NCBI RefSeq assembly: GCF_000376825.1
Contig: NZ_AQXW01000004.1
Location: forward strand, 2,294,001 to 2,358,000
DNA: 64,000 bases
DNA from: Demetria terragena DSM 11295
GTDB lineage: Bacteria; Actinomycetota; Actinomycetes; Actinomycetales; Dermatophilaceae
Direction of reading: 5' to 3'
The notes below the pieces were generated by a model. It was given only the letters and a program-made list of their open reading frames with translations, made no database searches and was not told the origin of the DNA. Below are positions 16,807-25,330 of the stretch, in pieces (position 1 is the stretch's first letter; each line of letters opens with the position of its first letter). The position numbers and the translations under genes are program-made.

Positions 16807-16917
16807 AACGCCGGTCGAGCAGGCGAGCGCCCTGGCGCGAGCCGTGTCGAGGCCTGTGGCGGCGAGAGTGGTCTCGATACGGCCTCGGCTAGCGCCTCGG
16901 CCTACTCGACCGGCGTT
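16807..16917. repeat. 110-bp palindrome-ended repeat, unit 1
   Basis: The unit begins AACGCCGGTCGAG and ends CTCGACCGGCGTT, perfect inverted ends. Inside are GTGTCGAGGCC, GTCTCGATACGGCCTCGG and CGCCTCGGCCTA. It is 111 bp long. Confidence 0.85.
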
Positions 16918-16962
16918 AGAACCCCCAAACGCTGGTCGAGCCGGGGAGCGCAGCCCTTTCTT

Positions 16963-17072
16963 AACGCCGGTCGAGCCGGGGAGCGCCTTGGCGCGAGCCG
17001 TGTCGAGGCCTCTGGGGTCGGGGGTGGTCTCGATACGGCCTCGGCTTGCGCCTCGGCCTACTCGACCGGCGT
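16963..17072. repeat. 110-bp palindrome-ended repeat, unit 2
   Basis: This 110-bp copy of unit 1 starts AACGCCGGTCGAG and ends CTCGACCGGCGT. The interior is nearly identical, with a few substitutions in the segment around 17010-17030. Confidence 0.85.
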
Positions 17073-17082
17073 GAGAACCCCC

Positions 17083-17193
17083 AACGCTGGTCGAGCAGGG
17101 GAGCGCCTTGGCGCGAGCCGTGTCGAGGCCTGTGAGGTCGGGGGTGGTCTCGATACGGCCTCGGCTAGCGCCTCGGCCTACTCGACCAGCGTT
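17083..17193. repeat. 110-bp palindrome-ended repeat, unit 3
   Basis: This 111-bp copy has both ends changed in step: AACGCTGGTCGAG at the left and CTCGACCAGCGTT at the right. The matching change keeps the ends complementary. Confidence 0.85.
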
Positions 17194-17288
17194 GGGGGGT
17201 CTCGACAAGCTCGCGACCAGCGTTGGGCAAGCTCGACCGGCGGTATGGGGGTCTCGACCGGCGCAGACAGTGCAAGGGTGTGCGGGTG

Positions 17289-18962
17289 ATGGAGTTTTTG
17301 GTGATCGCTGTTGTCGGTCTGGTGGTGATCGCGTTGTCGACGCTGCTTGGCCCGCGGCTCGGCGTTGCGGCCCCGTTGTTGTTGGTGGTGATCGGGGTCG
17401 GTGCGAGCCTGCTCCCGGTCTTTGATGGTGTGCTGATCGAGCCGGAGTGGATTCTGGAAGGGCTGCTTCCGCCTCTCCTGTATTCCGCGGCGGTCTCGAT
17501 GCCGCCGATGAATTTCCGTCGTGAGTTTGGTGCGATCAGCGGCCTTTCCGTCGTCCTGGTGGTGGGCACCTCGCTGCTTTTGGGGCTGTTCTTCATGCTC
17601 GTGCTGCCAGACCTCGGGTTCGCCTGGGGCGTGGCGCTGGGGGCGATCATCAGCCCGACGGATGCCGTCGCCACGTCCATCGTGAAACGGTCGCCGGTAT
17701 CGACGCGTGTGGTGGCCCTCCTGGACGGGGAGAGCCTGCTGAACGACGCGACTGCTCTGGTGCTGCTGCGTACGGCGATCCTTGCCACCGCGTCGGCGTT
17801 CTCGTTCTGGGGTGCGCTTGGGACGTTTGCCTACTCCGTCATCGTGGCCGTCGTGGTGGGTGGGCTGGTCGGGGCACTTAATCTCGCTGGGCGCCAGCGG
17901 GTTTCGGATCCGACGGTGAATACGGTGCTGTCGTTCACCGTTCCGTTCCTCGCCTCGATTCCGGCAGAGCTGTTGAACGGATCGGGTCTGGTCGCTGCCG
18001 TCGTCGCCGGCCTGGTCACTGGGGTGCGCGCGCCGCGCGAACTGTCACCGCAGAGTCGCCTTTCGGATGCGCAGAATTGGCGCACGGTGGAGCTCGTTCT
18101 CGAGGGAATCGTGTTCCTGACGATGGGTCTCCAGATTGAGTCGATCGTCAGGGATGTCATCCGCGATCACGACAGCGTCGGGATCGCGCTCGTGGCCGCG
18201 GGCGGTGCGCTGGCCTTGACGGTCCTCATTCGCGCCGCGTTCGTCGCGCCCCTTTTGTACCTGCTCAGTCAACGAGCTCGTCGGGGGTCCAAGCGCCAGG
18301 ACTGGCTGCAGTCGTTGCAGGAGAACATGCAGTCCGAGGACGGCATGCAGACCACCCGCGACATGATCAGTGCCCGTAGTCGGCGTGCTCCAACCGAGCG
18401 GGATGTCGCTCGGTTTAGAACGCGGGTCACCCGCGCGCTCGCCGACATGGACTTCTTCCTGAAGCAGCCGCTTGGGTGGCGTGATGGCGCTGTGGTGGTG
18501 TGGGCCGGAATGCGCGGCGCGATTACTGTCGCGGCGGCACAGACCCTCCCCGAGGACGCCCCGCAGCGACCGCTGCTCATCCTGGTCGCCTTCATCGTTG
18601 CCCTGGCGTCCTTGCTCATTCAAGGAGGGACGATGGGGGCGTTGGTGTCGGCGTTGACGCGCGATGCCGGGCCGTCGGAGGAGGACCGCGCGGAGCGGGA
18701 AGCCGAGCAAGTCCGGATCATTGAATTGCTCCGTGACGCCGGGGCCACCATCCCTGAGGTGGAGCGGGACGATCAAGCCCCGCGTACCGAACAGTTCAAC
18801 GCCGCGACGGGCTATCGACTCGCGGTGCTGGAGGCCCAACGCACCGCAATCCTCGACGCCCGCGATGACGGGACGTTCGCCGCTGAACTCTTGGAGAACA
18901 CGTTGGATGACCTCGACGCCTCGCAGATCGCGATCGAGATGCGCTCCACGCACGTGAATTGA
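17289..18962 (+). CDS. CPA1-family sodium/proton antiporter
   Basis: The 557-residue product has about twelve N-terminal membrane helices followed by a cytoplasmic tail of about 140 residues. AIISPTDAVATSIVKR and GESLLNDATALVLLRTA carry the conserved acidic residues of the cation-binding core of NhaP/NHE-type exchangers. The protein would exchange Na+ (or K+) for H+ in pH and salt homeostasis. The ATG at 17289, starting MEFLVI, begins the first helix directly; earlier in-frame starts would only translate repeat DNA. A 17-bp terminator hairpin follows the gene. Nothing nearby identifies the ion. Confidence 0.9.
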   Translation: MEFLVIAVVGLVVIALSTLLGPRLGVAAPLLLVVIGVGASLLPVFDGVLIEPEWILEGLLPPLLYSAAVSMPPMNFRREFGAISGLSVVLVVGTSLLLGLFFMLVLPDLGFAWGVALGAIISPTDAVATSIVKRSPVSTRVVALLDGESLLNDATALVLLRTAILATASAFSFWGALGTFAYSVIVAVVVGGLVGALNLAGRQRVSDPTVNTVLSFTVPFLASIPAELLNGSGLVAAVVAGLVTGVRAPRELSPQSRLSDAQNWRTVELVLEGIVFLTMGLQIESIVRDVIRDHDSVGIALVAAGGALALTVLIRAAFVAPLLYLLSQRARRGSKRQDWLQSLQENMQSEDGMQTTRDMISARSRRAPTERDVARFRTRVTRALADMDFFLKQPLGWRDGAVVVWAGMRGAITVAAAQTLPEDAPQRPLLILVAFIVALASLLIQGGTMGALVSALTRDAGPSEEDRAEREAEQVRIIELLRDAGATIPEVERDDQAPRTEQFNAATGYRLAVLEAQRTAILDARDDGTFAAELLENTLDDLDASQIAIEMRSTHVN

Positions 18963-18977
18963 CGTACCGCGCCCACG

Positions 18978-19015
18978 ACAAAGCCCCGACTCGCAGATGC
19001 GAGTCGGGGCTTTGT
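18978..19015. terminator. Strong rho-independent-type hairpin
   Basis: A perfect 17-bp stem runs from ACAAAGCCCCGACTCGC (18978-18994) to its complement (18999-19015) with a 4-nt loop. It lies between the antiporter gene and the convergent tRNA-Arg, so it probably ends transcription from both sides. Confidence 0.9.
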
Positions 19016-19033
19016 GACTGTCTCGACACAGTG

Positions 19034-19106
19034 TGCACCCGTAGGGATTCGAACCCCAAACCTTCTGATCCGTAGTCAGATGCTCTATCCGTTGAGCTAC
19101 GGGTGC
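19034..19106 (-). tRNA. tRNA-Arg (anticodon ACG)
   Basis: On the minus strand the acceptor GCACCCG pairs with CGGGTGC, followed by discriminator A. The D arm contains AGCTCAACGGATAGAGC, the anticodon arm is TCTGA-CTACGGA-TCAGA with anticodon ACG, and the T arm has GGTTCGAATCC. CCA is not encoded. It reads CGU-family arginine codons after inosine formation at position 34 by TadA, whose gene lies at 38962-39444. Confidence 0.96.
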
Positions 19107-19186
19107 GTGCGCTGCCGTGATGGACAGCGACGAGCCATACTAACCAAGCGCGCCGGGGATAGGCGAATCGAGCCCTCGTGGCGGGC

Positions 19187-19234
19187 TTCGGTCAGACCAT
19201 CCGTGCGCTCGTGCTCCCGGATGGTCTGACAGAG
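19187..19234. repeat. Dispersed palindromic element, copy 1
   Basis: Arms GTCAGACCATCCG (19191-19203) and CGGATGGTCTGAC (19218-19230) pair over 13 bp around a 14-nt loop. A closely related copy lies at 51487-51534. It sits between tRNA-Arg and mftA and may act as a terminator or be a REP-like element. Confidence 0.75.
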
Positions 19235-19381
19235 ATGGTGCTGAATCTGTAGTAATTGCAAGCGAATCCGCTAGGGCGAGCGAGACGGATAGGTCGCTAA
19301 CCCTCCGATCGGTCAGTTCCGCTGCATCCACCGGTGAAACTAATGTGTCGAGCGTCACATCCGCCGACGCAGGAGGCTCTG

Positions 19382-19531
19382 ATGGAGCGCACCGACCAGA
19401 CCGAGACCACCGAGAGCACGGTGTCGACCGACGCTGTGGAGCACGCAGACACCAGCGCACCCGAGGGTGCTGTGACCGCCGAGAGCCTGATCGAAGAGGT
19501 CTCGATCGACGGCATGTGTGGCGTCTACTAG
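19382..19531 (+). CDS. mftA: Mycofactocin precursor peptide MftA
   Basis: The 49-residue peptide has an acidic, Thr/Ser/Glu-rich leader and ends in VSIDGMCGVY, the invariant MftA C-terminus. In the known pathway the last two residues, Val48 and Tyr49, become the redox cofactor: MftC decarboxylates and cross-links them, MftE releases the dipeptide product, and MftD deaminates it. AGGAGG precedes the ATG. It is the first gene of mftABCDE-SDR-mftF, separated from mftB by 25 nt. Downstream dehydrogenases are the likely users of the cofactor. Confidence 0.97.
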   Translation: MERTDQTETTESTVSTDAVEHADTSAPEGAVTAESLIEEVSIDGMCGVY

Positions 19532-19556
19532 TCCACCCTCGGCAGGAGGAGATCCC

Positions 19557-19841
19557 ATGACCGACGTGATGCTCGAGGAACCCTGGGCGCTGTCACCGTC
19601 CGTGGCGCTACGGCCGGAGCCGTTCGGTGCGCTGGCCTACCACTTCGGCAATCGCAAGCTCACCTTCTTGAAGCGGCCGGAGTTGGTCGCACTCGTCCGG
19701 GAGCTCGAGCATCACGCGGACGTACGGCACGCCTTAGAGGCCGGCGGCGTACCGACCGAGCAGCACACGGCCTATGTCGCGGCACTGCGCGGGCTGGCTG
19801 ACACCGACATGATCCGCAAACGTCAGGAGGATGCGGCATGA
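19557..19841 (+). CDS. mftB: Mycofactocin precursor-binding chaperone MftB
   Basis: The 94-residue product contains LSPSVALRPEPFGALAYHFG and NRKLTFLK, the core of the PqqD-like RiPP recognition fold in MftB. MftB binds the MftA leader and presents it to the radical SAM enzyme MftC. The ATG at 19557 follows CAGGAGGA; an earlier in-frame start at 19518 lies within mftA. The stop overlaps the mftC start (ATGA). Confidence 0.94.
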   Translation: MTDVMLEEPWALSPSVALRPEPFGALAYHFGNRKLTFLKRPELVALVRELEHHADVRHALEAGGVPTEQHTAYVAALRGLADTDMIRKRQEDAA

Positions 19842-21094
19842 CTCTCGCACCGGTACGACCGAAATCGCCCGAACGCCCCATGGGTGGGCGCTTGATCGAC
19901 CAGTTTGAGCTTGGATTGGATGCACCGATCTGCCTCACCTGGGAGTTGACGTACGCCTGCAATCTGGAGTGCGCGCACTGTCTCTCAAGTTCGGGGCGGC
20001 GTGACCCGCGCGAGCTCACCACCGAGCAGTGCAAGGCGGTGATCGACGAGCTGCATCGCATGCAGGTCTTCTACGTCAACATCGGCGGCGGGGAGCCGAC
20101 CATCCGCCCAGATTTCTGGGAGCTGCTTGAGTATGCCGTCGCTCACGACGTGGGAGTTAAGTTCTCCACCAACGGAGTTCGTATTAATTCCGATCGCGCC
20201 CGCTTCCTCGCGAGCACCGACTACGTCGACGTGCAGATCTCGCTCGACGGCGCGACTGCTGAGGTTAACGACTACGTTCGGGGGCCCGGGTCGTACGACA
20301 CCGCGATTCGGGCGCTAGCCAACTTGCAAGAGGCTGGCTTCGAGGACGCAAAGATCTCGGTGGTCTGCACCCGAGAGAACATCGGCCAACTCGACGACTT
20401 CAAGGCCATCGCTGACCAATACGGCGCCACCCTGAGACTCACTCGGCTGCGTCCGTCGGGACGTGGCGCTGACGTCTGGGACGAATTGCACCCGCTCCCT
20501 GAGCAGCAGCGAGAGCTCTATGACTGGCTTATGGCGCAGGGCGACGACATCCTCACTGGCGACTCGTTCTTCCACCTAGCGGCCTTCGGCGAGTCCCTGC
20601 CAGGGCTCAATCTCTGCGGTGCCGGCCGGGTGGTTTGCCTCATCGACCCCATTGGTGATGTCTACGCGTGCCCGTTTGCGATCCACGAGGAGTTCCTTGC
20701 GGGAAATCTGTTGCGCGACGGGGGTTTTGGGCAGGTATGGCAGACGTCACCGTTGTTCGCCGACCTGCGCTCACCGCAGACAGGCGGTGCGTGCAGCAAG
20801 TGCCAGTTCTTCGACTCCTGTCGTGGGGGCTGCATGGCTGCGAAGTTCTTTACCGGCCTGCCGTTGGATGGCCCAGACCCCGAGTGCGTTCAGGGCTACG
20901 GCGAGTCGGCCCTCGCCAGCGACCGGGTGATCCCCGCAGCGAGTCAGGACCATTCGAAGGCCAACCCGACGAGGAATCAGCCGGTCATGCTCACGCTGGG
21001 ACGACGCCCGGACAACGACGACTCAGTCTTCGCGCCGCAAAGCCGACCAGTCTCGGCGTGTGCCGAGAGCCCGCTAGCTGGCTTCACCCCCTGA
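19838..21094 (+). CDS. mftC: Mycofactocin radical SAM maturase MftC
   Basis: The 418-residue radical SAM/SPASM enzyme carries the cluster motif C41-NLE-C45-AH-C48. Its SPASM region includes CGAGRVVCLIDPIGDVYACP and CSKCQFFDSCRGGC, supplying ligands for auxiliary iron-sulfur clusters. MftC performs oxidative decarboxylation of the MftA C-terminal Tyr, then forms a C-C bond to the neighbouring Val. The C-terminal tail of about 45 residues after the SPASM domain is polar and not clearly conserved. Translation is coupled to mftB by a 4-nt overlap. Confidence 0.97.
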   Translation: MTLAPVRPKSPERPMGGRLIDQFELGLDAPICLTWELTYACNLECAHCLSSSGRRDPRELTTEQCKAVIDELHRMQVFYVNIGGGEPTIRPDFWELLEYAVAHDVGVKFSTNGVRINSDRARFLASTDYVDVQISLDGATAEVNDYVRGPGSYDTAIRALANLQEAGFEDAKISVVCTRENIGQLDDFKAIADQYGATLRLTRLRPSGRGADVWDELHPLPEQQRELYDWLMAQGDDILTGDSFFHLAAFGESLPGLNLCGAGRVVCLIDPIGDVYACPFAIHEEFLAGNLLRDGGFGQVWQTSPLFADLRSPQTGGACSKCQFFDSCRGGCMAAKFFTGLPLDGPDPECVQGYGESALASDRVIPAASQDHSKANPTRNQPVMLTLGRRPDNDDSVFAPQSRPVSACAESPLAGFTP

Positions 21095-21116
21095 CCGAAC
21101 TACCCAGGAGACCTCG

Positions 21117-22358
21117 ATGCCCAAGGCGGAATGGCTACAGAATCCGTGGAAGCGCAACCCCTGGTTCGAGTCAGTTGCGGTGGCGCAGGAGCGTGCCCGA
21201 AAGAGGCTTCCGAAGCCGGTGTATGGCGCGCTCATCGCTGGCTCCGAGCGGGGCCAGAGTGTGACTGACAACCAGGCGGCATTCGCCGAACTTGGTTTTG
21301 CGCCACATGTCGTCGGCCAGCAGACCGAGCGCGACCAGAGCACCACGGTGTTTGGCCATCAGGTGGGCTCGCCGGTCCTCATCAGCCCGACGGGGGTTCA
21401 GGCTGTGCACCCTGACGGCGAGGTCGCGGTGGCTCGCGCGGCGGCGGCCCGCGGCACGATCATGGGGCTCTCAAACTTTGCGTCCAAATCGGTCGAAGAG
21501 GTTGCCGAGACCGGAGCGATCACCTTCTTCCAGATGTACTGGACTGGAGCGCGTGACGTCATGGTGCAGAGAATGCAGCGGGCACACGACGCTGGCGCGC
21601 AGGGCCTGATCGCGACCCTCGACTGGTCCTTCTCGATGGGCCGTGACTGGGGCAGTCCAGAGATTCCGGAGAAGGTCGACCTGCGAACGATGGTCCGCAT
21701 GGCGCCCCAGGTCGCCTTGCGGCCGGGCTGGCTCTGGGAGTTCGGCCGCACTGGGCAGATTCCCGACCTGACCGCGCCCAACCTCGCGCCCCCCGGCGGT
21801 TCTGCACCGACCTTCTTTGGCGCGTACTTCGAGTGGATGACTACGCCGCCTCCCACGTGGGATGACGTGAAATGGATGCGCGACACCTGGACCGAGATCA
21901 GCGGAACACCGTTCATCCTCAAAGGAGTCGGCCGGATCGACGATGCGCTCCGCGCGGTCGATGTCGGGGTCGCGGGGATCTCGGTGTCCAACCACGGTGG
22001 CAACAACCTGGACGGCACACCTGCTGCGATCCGCATGGTGAAGCCCATCGCCGACCGGGTGGGTGACCAGATCGACGTCGTGATGGATGGCGGTGTCCGG
22101 CGCGGCTCGGACGTGGTGAAGGCGGTCGCACTTGGCGCTAAAGCGGTCCTCATCGGTCGGGCCTACCTGTGGGGCTTGGCGGCCAACGGGCAAGCAGGCG
22201 TCGAGAACGTTCTCGATGTCCTGAACGGTGGCGTCGATTCGGCGCTGCGGGGCTTGGGCCTCTCCTCAGTCTCTGAGCTGACGCCCGATCACCTGCTCGT
22301 CCCTGATGGCTTCTACCGCGCGCTTGGACAACCAGCGAGCGAGCACGCGGCGTCGTGA
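21117..22358 (+). CDS. mftD: Mycofactocin FMN-dependent dehydrogenase MftD
   Basis: The 413-residue member of the FMN-dependent alpha-hydroxyacid oxidase family shows the flavin-barrel features ISPTGVQ near the N-terminal side, ILKGVGRIDDA with the conserved Lys, SNHGGNNLDGTPA with the catalytic His-region, and VMDGGVRRGSDVVKA for phosphate binding. In the pathway MftD oxidatively deaminates the released dipeptide-derived AHDP to premycofactocin. AGGAGACC precedes the ATG 22 nt after mftC. Its stop overlaps the mftE start. Confidence 0.95.
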   Translation: MPKAEWLQNPWKRNPWFESVAVAQERARKRLPKPVYGALIAGSERGQSVTDNQAAFAELGFAPHVVGQQTERDQSTTVFGHQVGSPVLISPTGVQAVHPDGEVAVARAAAARGTIMGLSNFASKSVEEVAETGAITFFQMYWTGARDVMVQRMQRAHDAGAQGLIATLDWSFSMGRDWGSPEIPEKVDLRTMVRMAPQVALRPGWLWEFGRTGQIPDLTAPNLAPPGGSAPTFFGAYFEWMTTPPPTWDDVKWMRDTWTEISGTPFILKGVGRIDDALRAVDVGVAGISVSNHGGNNLDGTPAAIRMVKPIADRVGDQIDVVMDGGVRRGSDVVKAVALGAKAVLIGRAYLWGLAANGQAGVENVLDVLNGGVDSALRGLGLSSVSELTPDHLLVPDGFYRALGQPASEHAAS

Positions 22359-23068
22359 TCGCCGTCGAAGGCACCACGATGACGTCGCTGGAGTCGACGA
22401 CTTGGCCACAGGTGGGTATGCCGGACCTCGTGATCGTGCCCGTCGGATCCCTGGAGCAACACGGTCCGCACCTGCCGCTGCATACTGACACCACAATTGC
22501 CGTCGCCGTCGCTCATGGCGTCGCGGAGCGGCTCTGCGCAGCGGCACAGAAGACCGTGGTGACTCCGCCGGTCGCGATGGGGTCCAGCGGCGAGCATCAG
22601 TCGTTTCCTGGGACCGTCTCGATCGGGACTGCGGTACTACGCCAGGTCCTCGTCGAGATCGTGCGCTCGGTACGCACCTGGGCCGACCGTGTTCTTCTGG
22701 TCAATGGGCACGGAGGCAATGTCCAAGCAGTCCGCGACGCAGTCGACCAACTCGTGCACGAAGGTCATGACGTTCGGTGGGTGGCGTGCCGCATCGAAGG
22801 CGCGGACCTGCATGCAGGACGGACAGAGACGTCCTTGATGTTGGCCCTGGCCCCCGACGAGGTGCGCCTGGACTCCTCAGAGCCTGGAAATACGTTGCCG
22901 CTTCACAAAATTCTGCCCGACATGTTCGCCGGTGGGGTCAGCGCCGTTTCGGCTAATGGCGTGCTGGGGGATCCCAGCGGCGCCTCGGCGCGGGAGGGAA
23001 CAGCTTTCCTCGCAGCCATGGTTGAGGAGGTCCTCGATGGTGTCCTGGAACGGCGTGGGTCTGCATGA
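22355..23068 (+). CDS. mftE: Mycofactocin peptidase MftE (creatininase family)
   Basis: The product is a 237-residue creatininase-fold metallopeptidase. Metal-binding residues are visible in VGSLEQHGPHLPLHTDT (Glu, His, Asp), VNGHGGNVQAV and a later Glu. MftE cleaves the modified MftA to free the Val-Tyr-derived product. The GTG at 22355 overlaps the mftD stop (GTGA); an ATG at 22379, eight codons later, is a reasonable alternative start. It overlaps the following SDR by 4 nt. Confidence 0.94.
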   Translation: MIAVEGTTMTSLESTTWPQVGMPDLVIVPVGSLEQHGPHLPLHTDTTIAVAVAHGVAERLCAAAQKTVVTPPVAMGSSGEHQSFPGTVSIGTAVLRQVLVEIVRSVRTWADRVLLVNGHGGNVQAVRDAVDQLVHEGHDVRWVACRIEGADLHAGRTETSLMLALAPDEVRLDSSEPGNTLPLHKILPDMFAGGVSAVSANGVLGDPSGASAREGTAFLAAMVEEVLDGVLERRGSA

Positions 23069-23844
23069 GTGAACGGGTCGCTTTGGTCACCGGCGCGGCC
23101 CGGGGGATCGGGGCTGCCGTGGTCAGCCGCCTCGCCGACGACGGAGTCGACGTCGTGGCCCTCGATTGGTGTGCGGGGCCTGCGGCAACTCCCTACGCGA
23201 TGCCGACCATCGACGACCTCGAGCAGGTGGCCCACGGGCGACCGAATGTGCTGACTCGCGTTGCCGATGTCCGTGACCCCGCGGCCCTCAACTCGGTGGT
23301 CGATGATGCTCTTTCGAGGTGGGGCCGACTCGATGTTGCGGTCGCTGGAGCGGCTGTCGTCAGTGGGGGTTCACCCCTATGGGAGACCGATCAGGGCGAG
23401 CTTGATCTGCTGTGGGACATCGACGTGCGGGGCGTGTGGAACACGGCGGCGGCCGTGATCCCCGCGATGTTGAGCGGACCTGCACCCCAGGGCTGCCGGT
23501 TCATCGCCATCGCCTCGGCCGCCGGTTCGCACGGGCTGTACCGGCTCGCGGGTTACACGATGGCAAAGCATGCGGTGGTCGGTCTGGTGCGGGGGCTCGC
23601 AGCAGACCTGGTCGGCACGGGCATCTCCGCCGTCGCGGTATCGCCCGGGTCGACTCACACCCAGATGCTGGCGCAGACCGCAGCCCTTTACGGCACCAGT
23701 GTCGATGACCTCGTGACGCGACAACTGTTGCGCCGACCCTTAACAGCACCTGAGGTCGCAGCGACGATCGTGCACTGTTGTTCAGTCGACGGTGCCGCGC
23801 TCAATGGTGGGGTCGTGCACGCGGACGGCGGCTTCTCACCATGA
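23065..23844 (+). CDS. Mycofactocin-coupled SDR-family oxidoreductase
   Basis: The 259-residue short-chain dehydrogenase has cofactor motif TGAARGIG (9-16) and catalytic Ser151, Tyr164 and Lys168. Between the second and third strands (about 35-60) it has the extra insertion typical of mycofactocin-associated SDRs, which are thought to hold NAD without exchanging it and to pass hydride to mycofactocin. The substrate is unknown, presumably an alcohol or ketone. It is wedged between mftE and mftF with 4-nt overlaps on both sides, so it is made together with the cofactor enzymes. Confidence 0.9.
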   Translation: MSERVALVTGAARGIGAAVVSRLADDGVDVVALDWCAGPAATPYAMPTIDDLEQVAHGRPNVLTRVADVRDPAALNSVVDDALSRWGRLDVAVAGAAVVSGGSPLWETDQGELDLLWDIDVRGVWNTAAAVIPAMLSGPAPQGCRFIAIASAAGSHGLYRLAGYTMAKHAVVGLVRGLAADLVGTGISAVAVSPGSTHTQMLAQTAALYGTSVDDLVTRQLLRRPLTAPEVAATIVHCCSVDGAALNGGVVHADGGFSP

Positions 23845-25259
23845 CTTCTCGCTTGAATGTCCTTCCGGTCGAACGATTTTCGCGCGGAATGTCCGTGCGG
23901 GTCCGAAGCGATGTGCGGCGGGTGAGCGATGACCTTCTGGTGGGTGGCTCGCCGTTGCGGGCGGTGCGCCTGACGTCGGCGGCGCAGGAGTTGATCGCGA
24001 TCGCGGACGGCGATATCCACGTATGTGATTCGGTTTCGGCGGCGCTGGCGGCGCAGTTGGTCGACGGCAATGTTGCCGATCCGGTGCTGACCGGCGATGG
24101 AGTCGACCCAGCCGAGCTGACGGTGGTGGTCCCCGTACGCGACCGGGTCGGGCAACTCGATCGGATGCTCGCGGTGCTCCAGGGCGCATCGGTCATCGTC
24201 GTCGACGACGAATCCCTTGACCCAGAAGCCCTCGCGAAGGTCGCGAACCGGCATGGCGCCCGAGTGTTGCGCCTGCCCGTCAATCTCGGACCGGCCGGAG
24301 CGCGCAATGCCGGTCTGGCAGAGGTGATGACTCCCTATGTCGCCTTTGTCGACTCAGATGTCACCGTCAGTCCGGTCACCCTCTGTCGGTTGTGTCGGCA
24401 CTTCTCCGACCAGTCGGTCACGATGGCCGGTCCGCTCGTACGCAGCGCGTCCCGCTCAGCCGCGCCGCGATGGTTTGAGCGATTCGACGAGCAGGTGTCG
24501 TCCTTGGCGCTCGGCACCCGATCCTGCTCCGTGAGGCCGGGCGCCGCAGTCGCCTGGCTCCCGAGCGCGTGCTTGGTCGCTCGAACTCATCGGCTGCGCG
24601 AGGTGGGCGGTTTCGCTGAGGACATGCGGGTAGGGGAGGACGTCGACCTGGTTTGGCGACTGGTCAACCTCGGTGACCGGGTGCGCTACGACCCCGATGA
24701 GACCGCGTGGCACGACACCCGCACGACCGTCCGGGATTGGCTCGGCCGAAAGTTCCTCTACGGCACGGGTGGTGCTGCACTCGCACAGCGCCACGGTCGC
24801 AATGGTGCCCCCGCCATCATGTCGGCCACGATGGCGATCGCGGCCGCCGCCGTACTCGTCCGGCGGGCATGGTCCGTCCCAGTCGTGGCGCTGGGGTTGG
24901 CGGTGGCCACCCGCAATCTGCACCTCCGGCTCCCACCCTCGGAGCACCGCCGCCGGTTGGTCCTTCGCCTTGGTTTGCAAGGTCTGGGATGGGCCATCCG
25001 GCAAGAGGCAGCGCTCCTGCTGCGGCACTGGTGGCCGGCGCTTGCTCTTGCCGCGATCTGCAGCAGAAATGTGCGCCGCGCCTACCTTTCGGCCCTGCTG
25101 GTCGACATCGTCGTAGCCCGGATCGACCACCCGAGGGCGCGCTGTGCGCCGCTCTCTCGACGCCTCGATGACCTCGCCTATGGATCCGGCCTCTGGGTAG
25201 GCGCCTTGCGGTCCAGGTCGATGGCTTGCCTTCTCCCACGACGGCCGGCATCGCGTTAG
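23841..25259 (+). CDS. mftF: Mycofactocin glycosyltransferase MftF
   Basis: The 472-residue GT2-family glycosyltransferase has VVVPVRDRVGQL, IVVDDES, NLGPAGARNAGL and the DxD-like motif FVDSDVTVS, then GEDVDLVWRL as the late acidic motif. Two or three C-terminal hydrophobic segments suggest membrane attachment. MftF adds a chain of beta-1,4-linked glucose units to premycofactocin. The ATG at 23841 overlaps the SDR stop. It ends the cofactor operon; a 198-bp gap follows before the methanol dehydrogenase gene. Confidence 0.94.
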   Translation: MTSRLNVLPVERFSRGMSVRVRSDVRRVSDDLLVGGSPLRAVRLTSAAQELIAIADGDIHVCDSVSAALAAQLVDGNVADPVLTGDGVDPAELTVVVPVRDRVGQLDRMLAVLQGASVIVVDDESLDPEALAKVANRHGARVLRLPVNLGPAGARNAGLAEVMTPYVAFVDSDVTVSPVTLCRLCRHFSDQSVTMAGPLVRSASRSAAPRWFERFDEQVSSLALGTRSCSVRPGAAVAWLPSACLVARTHRLREVGGFAEDMRVGEDVDLVWRLVNLGDRVRYDPDETAWHDTRTTVRDWLGRKFLYGTGGAALAQRHGRNGAPAIMSATMAIAAAAVLVRRAWSVPVVALGLAVATRNLHLRLPPSEHRRRLVLRLGLQGLGWAIRQEAALLLRHWWPALALAAICSRNVRRAYLSALLVDIVVARIDHPRARCAPLSRRLDDLAYGSGLWVGALRSRSMACLLPRRPASR

Positions 25260-25330
25260 TCGCGGCTGGCTATCACGTTGGGACACATGGTGATTCGGCA
25301 TGCCCCGGACAAGGTTCGACGCGGCGCGGG

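Larger units (their letters stand above)
16735..17288. repeat. Intergenic repeat cluster
   Basis: About 550 bp without a credible gene is filled with copies and fragments of a repeat built on the core GGTCGAG and its complement CTCGACC. Three full-length units are listed separately. Fragments lie at about 16752-16806, 16929-16962 and 17194-17265. Reading frames that cross this region on both strands are low-complexity translations of the repeats. Confidence 0.85.

Noticed and set aside
16691-17208. Overlapping open frames on both strands through 16691-17208
   Set aside because: They simply translate the repeat units, giving repeated SNAGRAGER- or GRGASRGRIETT-like blocks.
16735-17288. CRISPR array
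   Set aside because: Units are 110 bp, palindrome-ended and unevenly spaced without unique spacers of constant length, and there are no cas genes.
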